Made by a program: the position numbers and the translations under genes. A DNA stretch of 30,876 nucleotides from Parasitella parasitica (lineage: Eukaryota > Mucoromycota > Mucoromycetes > Mucorales > Mucoraceae), in NCBI GenBank assembly GCA_025201805.1, contig MU619242.1, forward strand, positions 408,447 to 439,322, given 5' to 3'. Below the pieces are notes generated by a model that saw nothing but the letters and a program-made list of their open reading frames with translations, searched no databases and was not told the DNA's origin. Of the stretch, positions 21,135 through 30,876 are shown piece after piece; position 1 is the stretch's first letter; every line of letters begins with the position of its first letter.

Positions 21135-24100
21135 TTAAAAATGGTCAATGCTGAATTCAATGTCTACTAAATCCTCCATAATGCGAGGCACAGTTGTACC
21201 GATTTGCTTTGTAGTTTCCTTTTGACGTTCTATAGAGAGCCCAGCGAATTCAAAGATTAAATCACCATCCAAGATTGCTTTCGTACGATTTGAAGCCATT
21301 CGTTGTTTGGGGCCCTTGATTAATCTATAGGCTCTAGGATTTAATCCAGCTACATGCTGCACATTGTTCACCAATTGGCCATACAGAGTGTTTAGCCGTT
21401 TGAACGTCTTTTCGGATATAGGTGATAACACAGAGATAGACCCGCTAAAGGTACCACATAGACAGAAATGTCTCCGGCTGTATTCTAATCCTCTCTCTGT
21501 CTTTTCAATCTGTGGTAATCGCACCATTGTTTGTACCTGAGATCCTACATGGAAATCACCACGACGCATTAGCTTTTGACCGCCAAAAGATTGCAAGTCT
21601 ATTCAAGCGCATTAGTTACTGCAAAATATAAAACATATTCCAGACTTACTGAAGGGAGCATATTGATACAAATCCAGATTTTCGCTTGTATCGCCAACTA
21701 CGAGATACAATGACTTGTCGTCAATGATGAAATCAACGCAGCCCACTTCAAATGATTGGTAGTCTTTTCCCAAGAGCGATAATTTTGCTGGCTCAAGCTG
21801 GAAGCCCAAGAACCAGATCGATTTTTGGGCATCTCCTAGCAAGATGAAATTCTTGATAGAACTCATACTGGTAACATAGATTTGTACATCGATAAAAGCA
21901 ACGCCCACAAGACTTTCATCATCCTCTAGACTCCAAACAATTACCTTGGACCCAATACATGAGGCCAAGTGCCCACTCACATTGCACATGGCTGTTACAG
22001 CGCCTTTGACGTCTTCTGTATGTAAATGCTTGAATTTGTGATTGGTCTGTGGGTTGTTTGGCTCAGGCACAACTTCAATAATGTCGAAAATACGAATCTA
22101 GACGAGCGTTACTATACAAATGAATGCATCCAAGGCAATTATAAATACTTACAGACCCTCTCATTGTAGTATCCTCGCCTCGGAGAACACCAGTACCCAC
22201 CACCATAAAGTGCTTGCGACCACTGCTAGTCTGTTTAGACTCCAGCGCCGCACATTGCAGCGAAAAGCATTGCTCAAATTCCTCGAAATCTACTTTATCT
22301 ACAATTTCCCAAGTAACAGGCGACACCATGATCATGGAGAAGCGATCTACTTGTGGTAGAAACTCGCCCGGCCCTCGCTCGTCATTGGCTGCAGATGGTT
22401 CTTCGTCGCCTTCAGCTGCTGGGAGGTCGTCGGCTGTCTGCAAATTCACGGGTTGTTCGGTCGATACAAGCACAGCATATACACGCATAATGGGATGATA
22501 TTGAATTTTATGTACAGTTTGACCCAAAGGTATCTTTTGCATAACCCAATCTAGATCGTAAATCACGCCGTTTGTACGGAGGCCAGACAGGCAAATATTC
22601 GACTCGGCATCCACGGTAATAAAGCCATGCTTACAGTTGACATTGTGGAACTGAGTGAATCCAATCACCTCATTTTTGGCTTTCATTGGGTGGACACGGA
22701 CAAAGCTTTTACATGAGTTCATGAGCCAGGCGGGCTGTGCTCCAGCAACAAATACACCCGTGTAGCCTGCAACATCAGTGAATGGAATCAGTAGTCTTTT
22801 TCGGTGCTTTTCTTGCTTCTTGCTGACTGGCTTCTTTGTTTCTTCTTCTTCATCCTCTATATCCAAGTCTGGGATGTCGAATTCATCAATGATTTCCTTT
22901 TGTTTAGCCTTTTTGGAGGCCTCAGCTGCGGATGAAGCGGATTTACGGGACACGTACTCATGATGCACGCGCGAGAATCGAAGGGCTAGACGGTCTGATT
23001 TGGCTACACTGTCTGACGGCGTAAAACTGAATGCCTTGTAAATGATGATATCGTTTGTCTCTGTTCGTGCCACAAGATGAGGGTCTTTTCTTTCTCGGCC
23101 AATGTTGGTCATCAAAATCTCCTGGATAATAGAGCTGCTCTGATTGCTGTTGCCCTTTTTGTTTGCATCTTTTGGCTGGTCTGTGATCAGATCAGGCGCA
23201 ATGTCGAATTGGGGACATGCAAAGTATTCTTTGAAATCAGGGAGACTGTAGATTTGCAGCGTTCCGTCTGTAGTGTAAATGAGTGCCCAGAAACTAACTC
23301 GGGTAATTTCGTTCAAGGCGCCTCCTCTAAGGCTAACATTGGCTTCATCGAGGTCTTCAGATTGGAGAGTGAGCTGATCTTCTATGCTGTTGCTGCCAAA
23401 TTCATTGTTGTTTCCATTGATTTCGTCTTTGACTTTGCCGGTTCCATACAGCATTTCGTCATCATCGTCCATGAGGTGGTCGGCGTTATCGAGTGTATTT
23501 GTCTTGGACACAGAAACAGATTCCATTTTAACGTCATCACTGATGTCGTCTCCATAAAGATCCATGTCTACTTCATCGAACTCTGCCGAGCTTTCTGTAT
23601 TAGGTTTTTTGAAGATGTTGCTGCTATCGTGTTTATCCTCTGCTTTACGTTTCTTTCGCTGCTGTTGAGCTCGAGCAGCAGCGGTGGTTTTGGCGGATCT
23701 CTCAGCTTTGGCGGCCATGGCAGCTTTCTTTTCCGATATGCTGGAGAACAAGTTGGATGTATCTGCAAAAATATTGGCCATGGCAATGGACGTCTTGTTG
23801 ATGTAAGATGGCAGCTGTATTGAGGATATTTCGGCTGTCTCTGCATCTCCTTTGAGGGCTAGAATTTTGTTGTTGTCTAGAGTGAGTATGATGTACGGAT
23901 CACGAACACTAGCATCGACGATCTTGGATCCACGAATAGGGATCGTTCTTATGCGTTTGCCCTCAGGAGTCAGCACCATTACGCCAGTTGCGTACACTTG
24001 CACAATACGTGTAGAGTTGAACAATGTATTGACAGCAATCGTCGGCCCACGTGTATAGAAACCCGTCTTCACCAGCTCCTGGAGCTCATCGCCAGCCGAC

Positions 24101-26276
24101 AATACCATAGTGCTCTTGGATTTACTAATAAACAGCAGCTTGTCAAATGCCTCATCAAACGCATTGTCTATCTCTACTGTTTCCCATCGACTGTGCTTGT
24201 CATTCTCCACCGATGATGCAACCGAGGCTTTTCTACTGTTTTCAAACGTAGCTTCTTTGCGGCACTTGATTGACCATATTGCTTGGCTGTCTGCTTGGTT
24301 GAACGAAAACGACGTTTGGGGATATACATGGCGTTGGAATACACACAGGGCACCATTTCTGCCGTGGCCTGAACAGCTCACCAGTTCCATGTCGGGGATA
24401 CCGGCAACAGGTGTTTGCTCTGTCCCCTCCTCTTCTGATTTTTGGTTGCTTTCGACATCGCCAATAGTCATGTCTACAATGGGCCCAGTATTTAAAAGGG
24501 TGTCGCATACCCGGAAGGAAAAGTCGTTGTCATTCTGCAGTTGCGACTTACTGCCGAGCATCTCCTCGCTGTATTTCCACTTGATCAGCAGCGAATCTCC
24601 CACTCGACTGCCCAGGAAAAAATACTCGTTATTCACATTTGTAACACAGGACGGTATAGTAGCCAACGGCGATAGCTCAGAGTTGGTTCTTGTTCCTAGA
24701 TTGGCCTTGTGCACGATATTGGAGATGTTCATGCCAACCACCTTGCTGCCGTCCATCTTCATCTGCACGACTGCCCAGTTTCCGCTTTGCATAAAAATCA
24801 GACATCGATCGCCGCCAAACGGTAGCGCTTTGGCTCCATCTAACATCAAACCCATCTCGATGAGCTTGTCTTGGTATATCATTCCCGCAAATTCTGTTGT
24901 TTTTTTCGTGTATCCATTGACTGCAACACCTACGCCAGGCGATCCTTGGGACACATGCAGCAGTGAATTAGCAGCAATCACTAGTACACCCGTTACAGGT
25001 TTAGGCATAGCGACTAGTTTGATGCAGTCGTAGGGCAGTTTGTCGATAGAATAAATAATGGGGTAGATTTTGGCTGTTAAATCAAGCGAGATGACGACAA
25101 CTGACACTGTGTCTTTGACGCTTGCTAGACGGCTACATAGCTACTGTTAGCTTGCGCATGCTTGTTCCATCTTGGTCGATATTCTTACCCTGTCCATGTC
25201 TGTTCCGATTGAAATAGAATAGCCAACGTTGGTTCGTAGTAGTCTGACAGAAACACCATGTCGATTACATTTTTAATGCGTGCATCGATTGACTCTAAAT
25301 CGATCAAAAAGCTAGGCTGATAAGGCCATTTTCTAGTGCTACGGTTAGATGTGCAACAAAACGAAACAAAAATGCTGAGCTCCACTTACTGAGCTTCTTC
25401 TTCATCGTCTGCTTCGCCGCCCTGTCTTTCGTCCAATTTATCGGCCTGTCGAAAAGGTAAAACTGCCAGTTTGTTGTCGTAAAAGTTCAACACTGCACAT
25501 CTTTGCTGAGGGTCGATATGAATACTTGATGGATAAGGATTTGTCAGGAATTCTTTCTATGGTAATTTGTAAGTATGACTTGAGCCCGCAAAAGGCTTAT
25601 TTCGGCCGACATGTTACCTTGAACTCGTCTCTTTCATAGTAGTGAATTGACACTGTTACAATCGAGTTTGTGGAAGGAGACCATTCCAGCAATGACATCT
25701 AAAGAGCATATCATAATAAGCGGTCTGTGTCAGCTATACTGTTAATTTTCTCCTACCTTGGCATCGCTAAAGCCCAAGAGCAAGCTGTCGCAGCCTTCTT
25801 TTCCTCGAGGCGAGTTGGTTTTTACTACGCCCATAGTAGCAATCGTACCATTCAACTTGTACTGAGCAACCAATTCCAATCTTCCAGAACTTGACTCTGC
25901 AATGTCTTTGTGCTGTTTGATCGGCTTGATTTTAGGAAACTCGAGTGTCTATAATGAAAGCTTAGAAACAGGTGCTCCCTACGTTTGTATATCGCTCATC
26001 GTTCATCATTCATCGTTTTACCGTATCCGCATTTTCAGCCAAGCGCTCACTAGCCAACTCCTCATCTGCCATGTTGATGTCATCTTCGTCTTGTTCTTTC
26101 TCAACGTCTGCGTTCAATGTCTGATCAGGTATGTATTCGACAAACTCGTAAATTTGTAGTAAGGAAGCTTTTGCCACTACAAGATTTGTCGCGTCTGGTG
26201 AGGTGAAATGGCTGGTCTCTACCTGCTCCACTGTTTGAGGTGGAAACAGCTCTTGGTAAATTGCATATGCTGACAT
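21135..26276 (-). CDS. CFT1: Cleavage and polyadenylation specificity factor subunit 1 (CPSF160/Cft1)
   Basis: Large scaffold subunit of the nuclear pre-mRNA 3' end processing complex; with WDR33 and CPSF30 it forms the module recognising the poly(A) signal. Eight exons: 26276-26022, 25948-25757, 25698-25618, 25556-25390, 25332-25189, 25132-22153, 22097-21650, 21598-21135; introns 51-73 nt; frame closes at 1576 aa (human 1443). Seen: MSAYAIYQELFPPQTVE at the start; LEWSPSTNSIVTVSIHYYE; YYEPTLAILFQSEQTW; PKPVTGVLVIAANSLLH; GVAFIDVQIYVTSMSSIKNF; RRGDFHVGSQV; the C-terminal HVAGLNPRAYRLIK and IMEDLVDIEFSIDHF. Three beta-propellers expected. Extra length comes from acidic/basic linkers around 23500-23750 and 22800-22930 (KKPVSKKQEKHRKR). 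Large plus-strand open frames inside it are shadows. Confidence 0.96.
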
Positions 26277-26758
26277 GTGTTTGTAACAAGCAAAAGAGAG
26301 AATCTGTAGTTGAGAAAAAAAAGATGCATCTTGCCAGAAAATTTTTGGATTGTCGTGTTGGCTGAATTAAACCCCAGTGTCATTGATGTGCGACTGCAGT
26401 AGAGAGAGTAGAGAGATAGGGGCTAAATTATGGGATGCTGACTGACAGCCAACCCCAACGGTCACCACAGATCAAGGATCTATGAATCAGGTGCTGCATT
26501 TAGCTGAATTAGCTTGTCTTGTTTTTTTTGTTTTTTTTTGTTACAAGAAAAACGTATCGAAAATGAAGCCATGCTGATCGAGTACATGTATGGATGTCTT
26601 TGCTGATCTCTATAATACTATCGGCTTACTTGGGCTCATTCAAAAGGGATCACGTGCAAAGCACACTATTTTACTTGTTACTAAATTGAGAAGTTGAGCA
26701 AAAACATTTACACACATCTTTTTCGTTTTTATTCTTCCAAAAACAACAGCAAAAAAAA
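26277..26758. promoter_or_regulatory. Divergent promoter region, CPSF160 and J-protein
   Basis: 482 bp between two divergent start codons. Contains an AGGGG sequence near 26418-26422 (stress-element-like, weak), a T-rich tract at 26520-26542 and a CACGTG-less region otherwise. No clear TATA box on either side and no clear heat-shock element array. Confidence 0.45.
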
Positions 26759-28124
26759 ATGTCAACGCTAGATTATTACCAAGTTTTACATCTCGAAAAA
26801 GACGCTTCTGATCAACAAATCAAGAAAGCATATCGCAAACTCGCTTTAAAGTTCCATCCGGATAAGAATTCTTCTGCTGAAGCTGTAGAAAAGGTAATTT
26901 TTTTTTTTTGCATAATATACGGATTGTGTGGAATGTTATTAACCCAGCCCTTGAAATGTAGTTTAAAGACATAAGGTAGATTAAATGTGGACTTCTGACA
27001 TCTAAATGCGTTGATAGCTAATGTCTTTTTTTTTATAGTGAAGCATACGAGATTTTATCAGATCGTACGTACACTTGTAGATTTTTTTTTTTTACAATAG
27101 ATTTAGAACACTAATCTCTCTTTGCGCAGCCGAGAAAAAAAGAGTATATGATAGTCGTGGAAAACAGCAAAATGACTTCAACTATCATAATCCATTCGCC
27201 GGGTTTGCAGTAAGTAGAGACAAAGTAACCGTTTGGTCATCATTTTCACAAGTGATTCTAGTTCCATAGCCCCGAAGAAATATTCGCAGAGTTTTTCAAT
27301 CACATGGGCATGTTTGGTCGAGGAGGTGATGTGTTTTCTTTTATGATGCCACCAGCACATCAAGCTCCACCTCCACCTCCACCTCCACCTTTCCATGGTT
27401 TCGCTCGCCAATTTATGATGGGAGGATTCGGCAGTGGTGGCGGTAGTTCATTCTTTGGTAACGACATCATGTCCCCCATGATGGGATCATTCCAACAACA
27501 GCAGCAGCAACAGACGTTTTCTGGATCAGGCACTGGCAGTGGCAGAGGAGGATATTCGAAATCTGTGTCTACAACAACTCGCAACGTAAACGGCGTTGTA
27601 GAATCTGTCACAATCACAAAGATTACGGATGAAACTGTAAGTAATTGAGTGTTGATGGCTTCCAGATATTAACGCAATGCGTTTACCAGGGAACAAAAGT
27701 AATAGAAGAATATGGAAACGGCGTTACAAAGATTAACGGCGTAGAGCAGCCAACACAGCACCAGATTGAGTCAGGAAGCCCATCTCACAGCGACAGTTAT
27801 AACAGTAATAGATCAGTAGAAAAAACACAAGTCGTCAGCGATAGCGAAGACGAAGAGCTTGATGAATTTGACGAACACCGAGATTATTTCTACCGACAGC
27901 AACAGATCCGGTTGCAGCAGCTTAAATTGCAGCAAGAGCAGCAAAGATTATGGGATGAGCAGAGGAGACATGAGAAATACATGCATCAACAAAGAGATAG
28001 AATGTATCGACAGCACATGCGGCTTCAGCAGCAGCAAATGCAGCAAATGCAGCACATGTATTCTCAATTCTACCCTCAACAACAGCAACAGCAACAACAA
28101 CAGCAACAGCAACAACAACAACAA

Positions 28125-28160
<36 letters not shown>

Positions 28161-28259
28161 TATAATTATCAACATGATTTATTCGAGACTACCTTTGATC
28201 GTCCATCTCATCAGCACCAGTACAACCATCAATATCCGTACTATAACCACTTTCTATAA
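26759..28259 (+). CDS. DNAJB6/B2-like J-domain co-chaperone with polyglutamine tract
   Basis: Class B Hsp40 that stimulates Hsp70. Six exons: 26759-26893, 26962-26975 (14 nt), 27039-27064 (26 nt), 27130-27209, 27262-27636, 27690-28259, giving 399 aa. Seen: J-domain [13 protein letters not shown]...HPDKN with HPD at 33-35, continued across microexons as [13 protein letters not shown] and [10 protein letters not shown]; a Phe/Gly/Met/Pro-rich region ([24 protein letters not shown], a run of Pro, [11 protein letters not shown]); a Ser/Thr-rich segment ([20 protein letters not shown]) like the client-binding region of DNAJB6; then an acidic part ([12 protein letters not shown]), a Gln/Arg/Met-rich stretch, 28 consecutive Gln (residues 340-367) and a Tyr/His-rich tail. 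The stop codon overlaps the antisense gene. Confidence 0.9.
28077..28160 (+). repeat. CAA/CAG repeat encoding 28 glutamines
   Basis: 84-nt tract; the 5' part mixes CAA and CAG, the 3' part is a nearly pure run of about nine CAG codons, the kind of tract prone to length change. Confidence 0.95.
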
Positions 28260-29481
28260 AGAAAGCAGCTCTTTTTCAAACACTTGGATCAACTTTTCAT
28301 CAATTACTGCTTGACCGTCTGTAAAGAAAGGCTCAACTGCAACTCTTGTAGTTGATTCAAACAATTCTTGAATGATATGTTGTAATTTACCGCCTGTTTG
28401 TTTGAAATCAGGAAACTATACAAAAAAAAAAGCTTGCATTTAGTACCATTCATCAAATAAAAATGTACAAACTTACAGCGTTTGCTTCCAAAAAGTATAC
28501 ATTCAGTTCTTGATCCATCATAAAATCCACACCAAATAACTCAAAAGCGTTTGGCATGGCTTGAAATGTTGTCATTTCACTGGTACAAGCATCGAATACA
28601 TCAGCCAAAATGTCCTTCATTTGCTCAAAGATACGATTCAAATCCTCTTGAGCTAAACCAAGCTCCCAAAACAGCTTGACCGATGCTTGCTCATCATATC
28701 CCTCCTCGCCTGCTTGAAGACAAGTGTTGGTCAAGTGGATTAAATTGTCGTCTAAATTTGTGGTATCGTAATCCTTCATTGCAAACAGCGCCAACATGTC
28801 TTTGTACAAATAGACCTGAATGTTAGATTTGGCAAGCACATAGGCACGAACATGGAACTTGCGCTTTTCTACCAGCAGAGGCTTGTCGATATAGCGCTGG
28901 ATCACCCATTCACGCACTTGGGTTAGGTCTTCTTGATCGCTGTCGTCGTCATCCTCGCTGTCGCTGTCGCTGTCTTCAACCTCAAACATGGCACGCAGTT
29001 CATCCAATGAATTAAACACCTTGATGCCAGCAGCTTTGTTGGCCATACTAGGCTTGATGATAAACATGTGTCCGTCCTGCAAATCCCTTTCCACCTCATA
29101 AGCCTCATTCATTGCCTCTTCAAAGTAGTCCACATGATCCAGCTCAAATAGCCAGGTCTCAGGAATCGCCTTTTTCAAAATACTAGTGGGATTTTTGGAA
29201 AGGTATTTTGTCATATTGTAAGCCATCTGTGATTTGCGAATTAGGCCTTTACGAATGCAATAAGCATTGGCAAGAGTATCCTTATCCGCGGCCAAACGCT
29301 GCCAATTGATTAATTCGTATTCGAGCCATTGTAGTTGAACATTGGCAAGATCGGCTTCGGCATGGTTTTCGTCAATATCTTGATCAATGATCCATTTTAC
29401 TTTTTTAGACTTTTCAAGCGCCTTGACAACTGCTTGTTGAGTGTAAGGGTCATCGAGATGAACGTGAGCCTTTAAAGACAT
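28254..29481 (-). CDS. Tubulin-tyrosine ligase (TTL) family ATP-grasp protein
   Basis: ATP-dependent ligase family that adds amino acids to protein C-termini or side chains; the fungal members (yeast Pby1 TTL domain relatives) have poorly known substrates. Exons 29481-28477 and 28415-28254 (intron 61 nt, donor GTAAGT) give 388 aa. Seen: MFIIKPSMANKAAGIKVF (139-156, ATP-binding Lys143), WVIQRYIDKPLLVEKRKFHVRAYVL (192-216), LIHLTNTCLQ, and FELFGVDFMMDQELNVYFLEANA, the D and E-x-N metal ligands, with FPDFKQTGG in the last exon. An acidic insert EDSDSDSEDDDDSDQED (about 169-185) interrupts the ATP-grasp domain. Start taken at MSLKAHV; the open frame upstream has no ATG. Last 6 bases overlap the convergent J-protein gene. 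Confidence 0.9.
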
Positions 29482-30333
29482 GTTGTATAAGAGCAAGAAT
29501 ACAGTGCTGCTGGTAAAATTTTGTCTGTTTTGAAAATATAAACGGCGCTATCTAGAAAATGATTGGCATATTTAATGTCAAAGAAAGAATATACAGTCGG
29601 GACTCATTAGAACGGAATGGATTGGTGTACAAAAATGTATTTGGTATACTCAGAATTCGATATTCTACAGTACACTGCCTGGAACCTGGAATCTACCAGA
29701 ATCTTAATATGAAGCTTAATTTTTGATAGTAAAATTACCCTCAACCTCAATCCTAAACTCTATTCTACTTTTTATTTTACATGTTTAGCATTAGAATTAG
29801 AAAAAAAAAAAGGGGAACTCTTGAATTAACTTCAAGATAATAAGCGATAATGGTAATAGGACTTCTCTATCACTTGCAATTAGCAATTTTTGAATCATTC
29901 GCAAATAGCAAGGGGTCATTAAAGCAAAAAATTGTATTCATTAATTATTCTCTTCTGCTTCCAACTCGATGAGCCACTCTTGTTTCATCATATTACTGTG
30001 AAGAAAGGTATACTTGTGGCATCAAAATACTTACTTTATAGAGCTGTGTCATGTACTAGGATTAATATTGACGTGTTATCATCTCCAGATAGGTGGTTTT
30101 TACAGCTTTAAAGCAAGAACTTTAGCTTTGTGTGCCATTTTTCGATTAATTTTCATAACCAAGTGCCCTGAAAACACCAGAAATAGTATCCATTGGGAAG
30201 AAACTATATTACATATGATTTTGGTGCAATTTAAGCATGATTTTTTTTTCGATGCAAAATGACGAATTTTTTCAATTTTTTCCTTGTATCCACACATCCA
30301 AAATCATTGATTAATCCAAAATTACTTTTTCGC
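29482..30333. other. Intergenic region with repeat-like sequence
   Basis: 852 bp. Promoter of the TTL gene, then AT-rich sequence. Includes a transposon-end-like sequence at 29592-29620 and an A run near 29800. No convincing open frame. Confidence 0.5.
29592..29620 (+). mobile_element. Possible pogo/Tc1-type terminal repeat (solo end)
   Basis: TA followed by CAGTCGGGACTCATTAGAAC. The TA plus CAGTCG-x-x-CTC start resembles termini of pogo/Fot1-type Tc1-mariner elements. No inverted partner was seen within the remaining 1.3 kb, so this may be a decayed or solo end or belong to a MITE. Confidence 0.3.
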
Positions 30334-30876
30334 ATGGTAGAATCACAACAGCAACAGCAACAATCTTCTAGCGATTCCAACAACAGGAGGCCCATGTTAT
30401 GGACCCATGTTGTCAAATCTCGAAAAAAAGGCAAAAATCAAAAGGAACAGATTGTTTCTTTCAACCCAACATTGATAACGAGACCAGTAACTGAGGCAGA
30501 GTCGACTCAGAATGCACTCAACGGCGCTACACCTCCGGCTCCCATGGCCGTTATACGTCCGTTCATTAAAGGAATGGAGCAGGATTCTATATTAATTGAC
30601 CTTACGACTATCAAAGATAGATCGCTCTTGAACAAAGAACTTCTCAAGTTCAACGAGGAAGCTGAAAAACATGGACTTACTGAAGAATTTTTGGGTTATC
30701 GACGCCAAACCCGTAAATATCTTGGACATGAATTCCTCGAAACGATGTGGACTCCTTCTTCTCCTAGCCGCCAGACTATCATTGACTCTGGTATCACTCT
30801 TGAAGATGGCACCTTTGTTAAAGGTTTCCCATCCTACAACGCGGACGCCACCATTGTTCGCTTGAAGTTGGAAAAC
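30334..30876 (+). CDS. Unrecognised protein, 5' part; possible retroelement ORF1
   Basis: An open frame of 181 codons runs to the end of the window with no stop. Start ATG at 30334 chosen for its Gln-rich start (MVESQQQQQQSSS); another in-frame ATG lies at 30259. Seen: a low-complexity N-terminus, a basic RKKGKNQK stretch, then a folded-looking part AVIRPFIKGMEQDSILIDL, EEFLGYRRQTRKYLGHEF, GITLEDGTFVKGFPSYN. It is full length on one exon so far. The style (Gln-rich and basic start, then a compact domain, beside AT-rich repeat-like DNA) suggests a gag-like ORF1 of a retrotransposon, but I cannot name the family and a cellular gene is possible. Confidence 0.5.
   Translation, partial: MVESQQQQQQSSSDSNNRRPMLWTHVVKSRKKGKNQKEQIVSFNPTLITRPVTEAESTQNALNGATPPAPMAVIRPFIKGMEQDSILIDLTTIKDRSLLNKELLKFNEEAEKHGLTEEFLGYRRQTRKYLGHEFLETMWTPSSPSRQTIIDSGITLEDGTFVKGFPSYNADATIVRLKLEN

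Noticed and set aside
23077-23823. 248-codon plus-strand open frame
   Set aside because: Antisense shadow of the acidic and low-complexity linker of CPSF160.
24110-25033. 307-codon plus-strand open frame
   Set aside because: Lies wholly antisense to exon 6 of the CPSF160 gene, whose protein is clearly conserved; the plus-strand product has no recognisable domain.
27948-28175. Minus-strand polyleucine open frame
   Set aside because: Reverse reading of the CAG/CAA repeat of the J-protein.

Overview
The window is nuclear DNA of a filamentous fungus, most likely an early-diverging Mucoromycota (Mucorales-type) genome. Evidence: genes are interrupted by many short (about 50-70 nt) GT-AG introns with CTAAC/CTAAT-like branch sites. 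Both ribosomal protein genes have an intron directly after the ATG. An exportin-4 orthologue, a DNAJB6-like J-protein and a chitin deacetylase occur together. A decayed DDE transposase and a decayed SANT/Myb-like gene lie in an AT-rich gap. All exon structures were built by hand from reading frame and splice sites; most close exactly in frame from ATG to stop.

Layout. 1-5.6 kb: GET2-like ER receptor subunit (+), a small mitochondrial ribosomal protein (-), a secreted chitin deacetylase (-), then about 2 kb with no secure gene. 5.6-12.5 kb: exportin-4 (+, 8 exons), a vacuolar-type amino acid transporter (+, 5 exons), a 165-base run of N inside poly-T, and a Myb/SANT-like DNA-binding protein with Asn-rich repeats (+). 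12.8-16.9 kb: a compact block with a 49-aa Cys-rich zinc-binding-type protein (+), a possible small gene of unknown function (-), ribosomal protein eL39 (+), ATG8 (-) and a cystathionine beta-synthase family protein (+) with altered active-site loops. 16.9-20.6 kb: AT-rich, with pseudogenes of a SANT/Myb-like gene (+) and a DDE transposase (-). 20.6-28.3 kb: ribosomal protein eS28 (-), the cleavage/polyadenylation factor CPSF160/Cft1 (-, 8 exons) and, divergent from it, a DNAJB6-like J-protein (+) with a 28-residue polyglutamine tract. 28.25-29.5 kb: a tubulin-tyrosine-ligase family protein (-) whose stop codon lies inside the last codons of the J-protein gene. 29.5 kb to the end: a transposon-terminus-like sequence and an open frame running off the window, possibly retroelement ORF1.

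Most genes are unrelated housekeeping functions (translation, mRNA 3' end formation, nuclear export, autophagy, tail-anchored protein insertion). They are not an operon or a cluster. The points that most merit checking are: a shared GGATGGATG-type repeat in the first introns of both ribosomal protein genes; the substituted PLP and substrate loops of the CBS-like protein; the coding overlap of the convergent J-protein and TTL genes; and several small genes that simple ORF calling misses.
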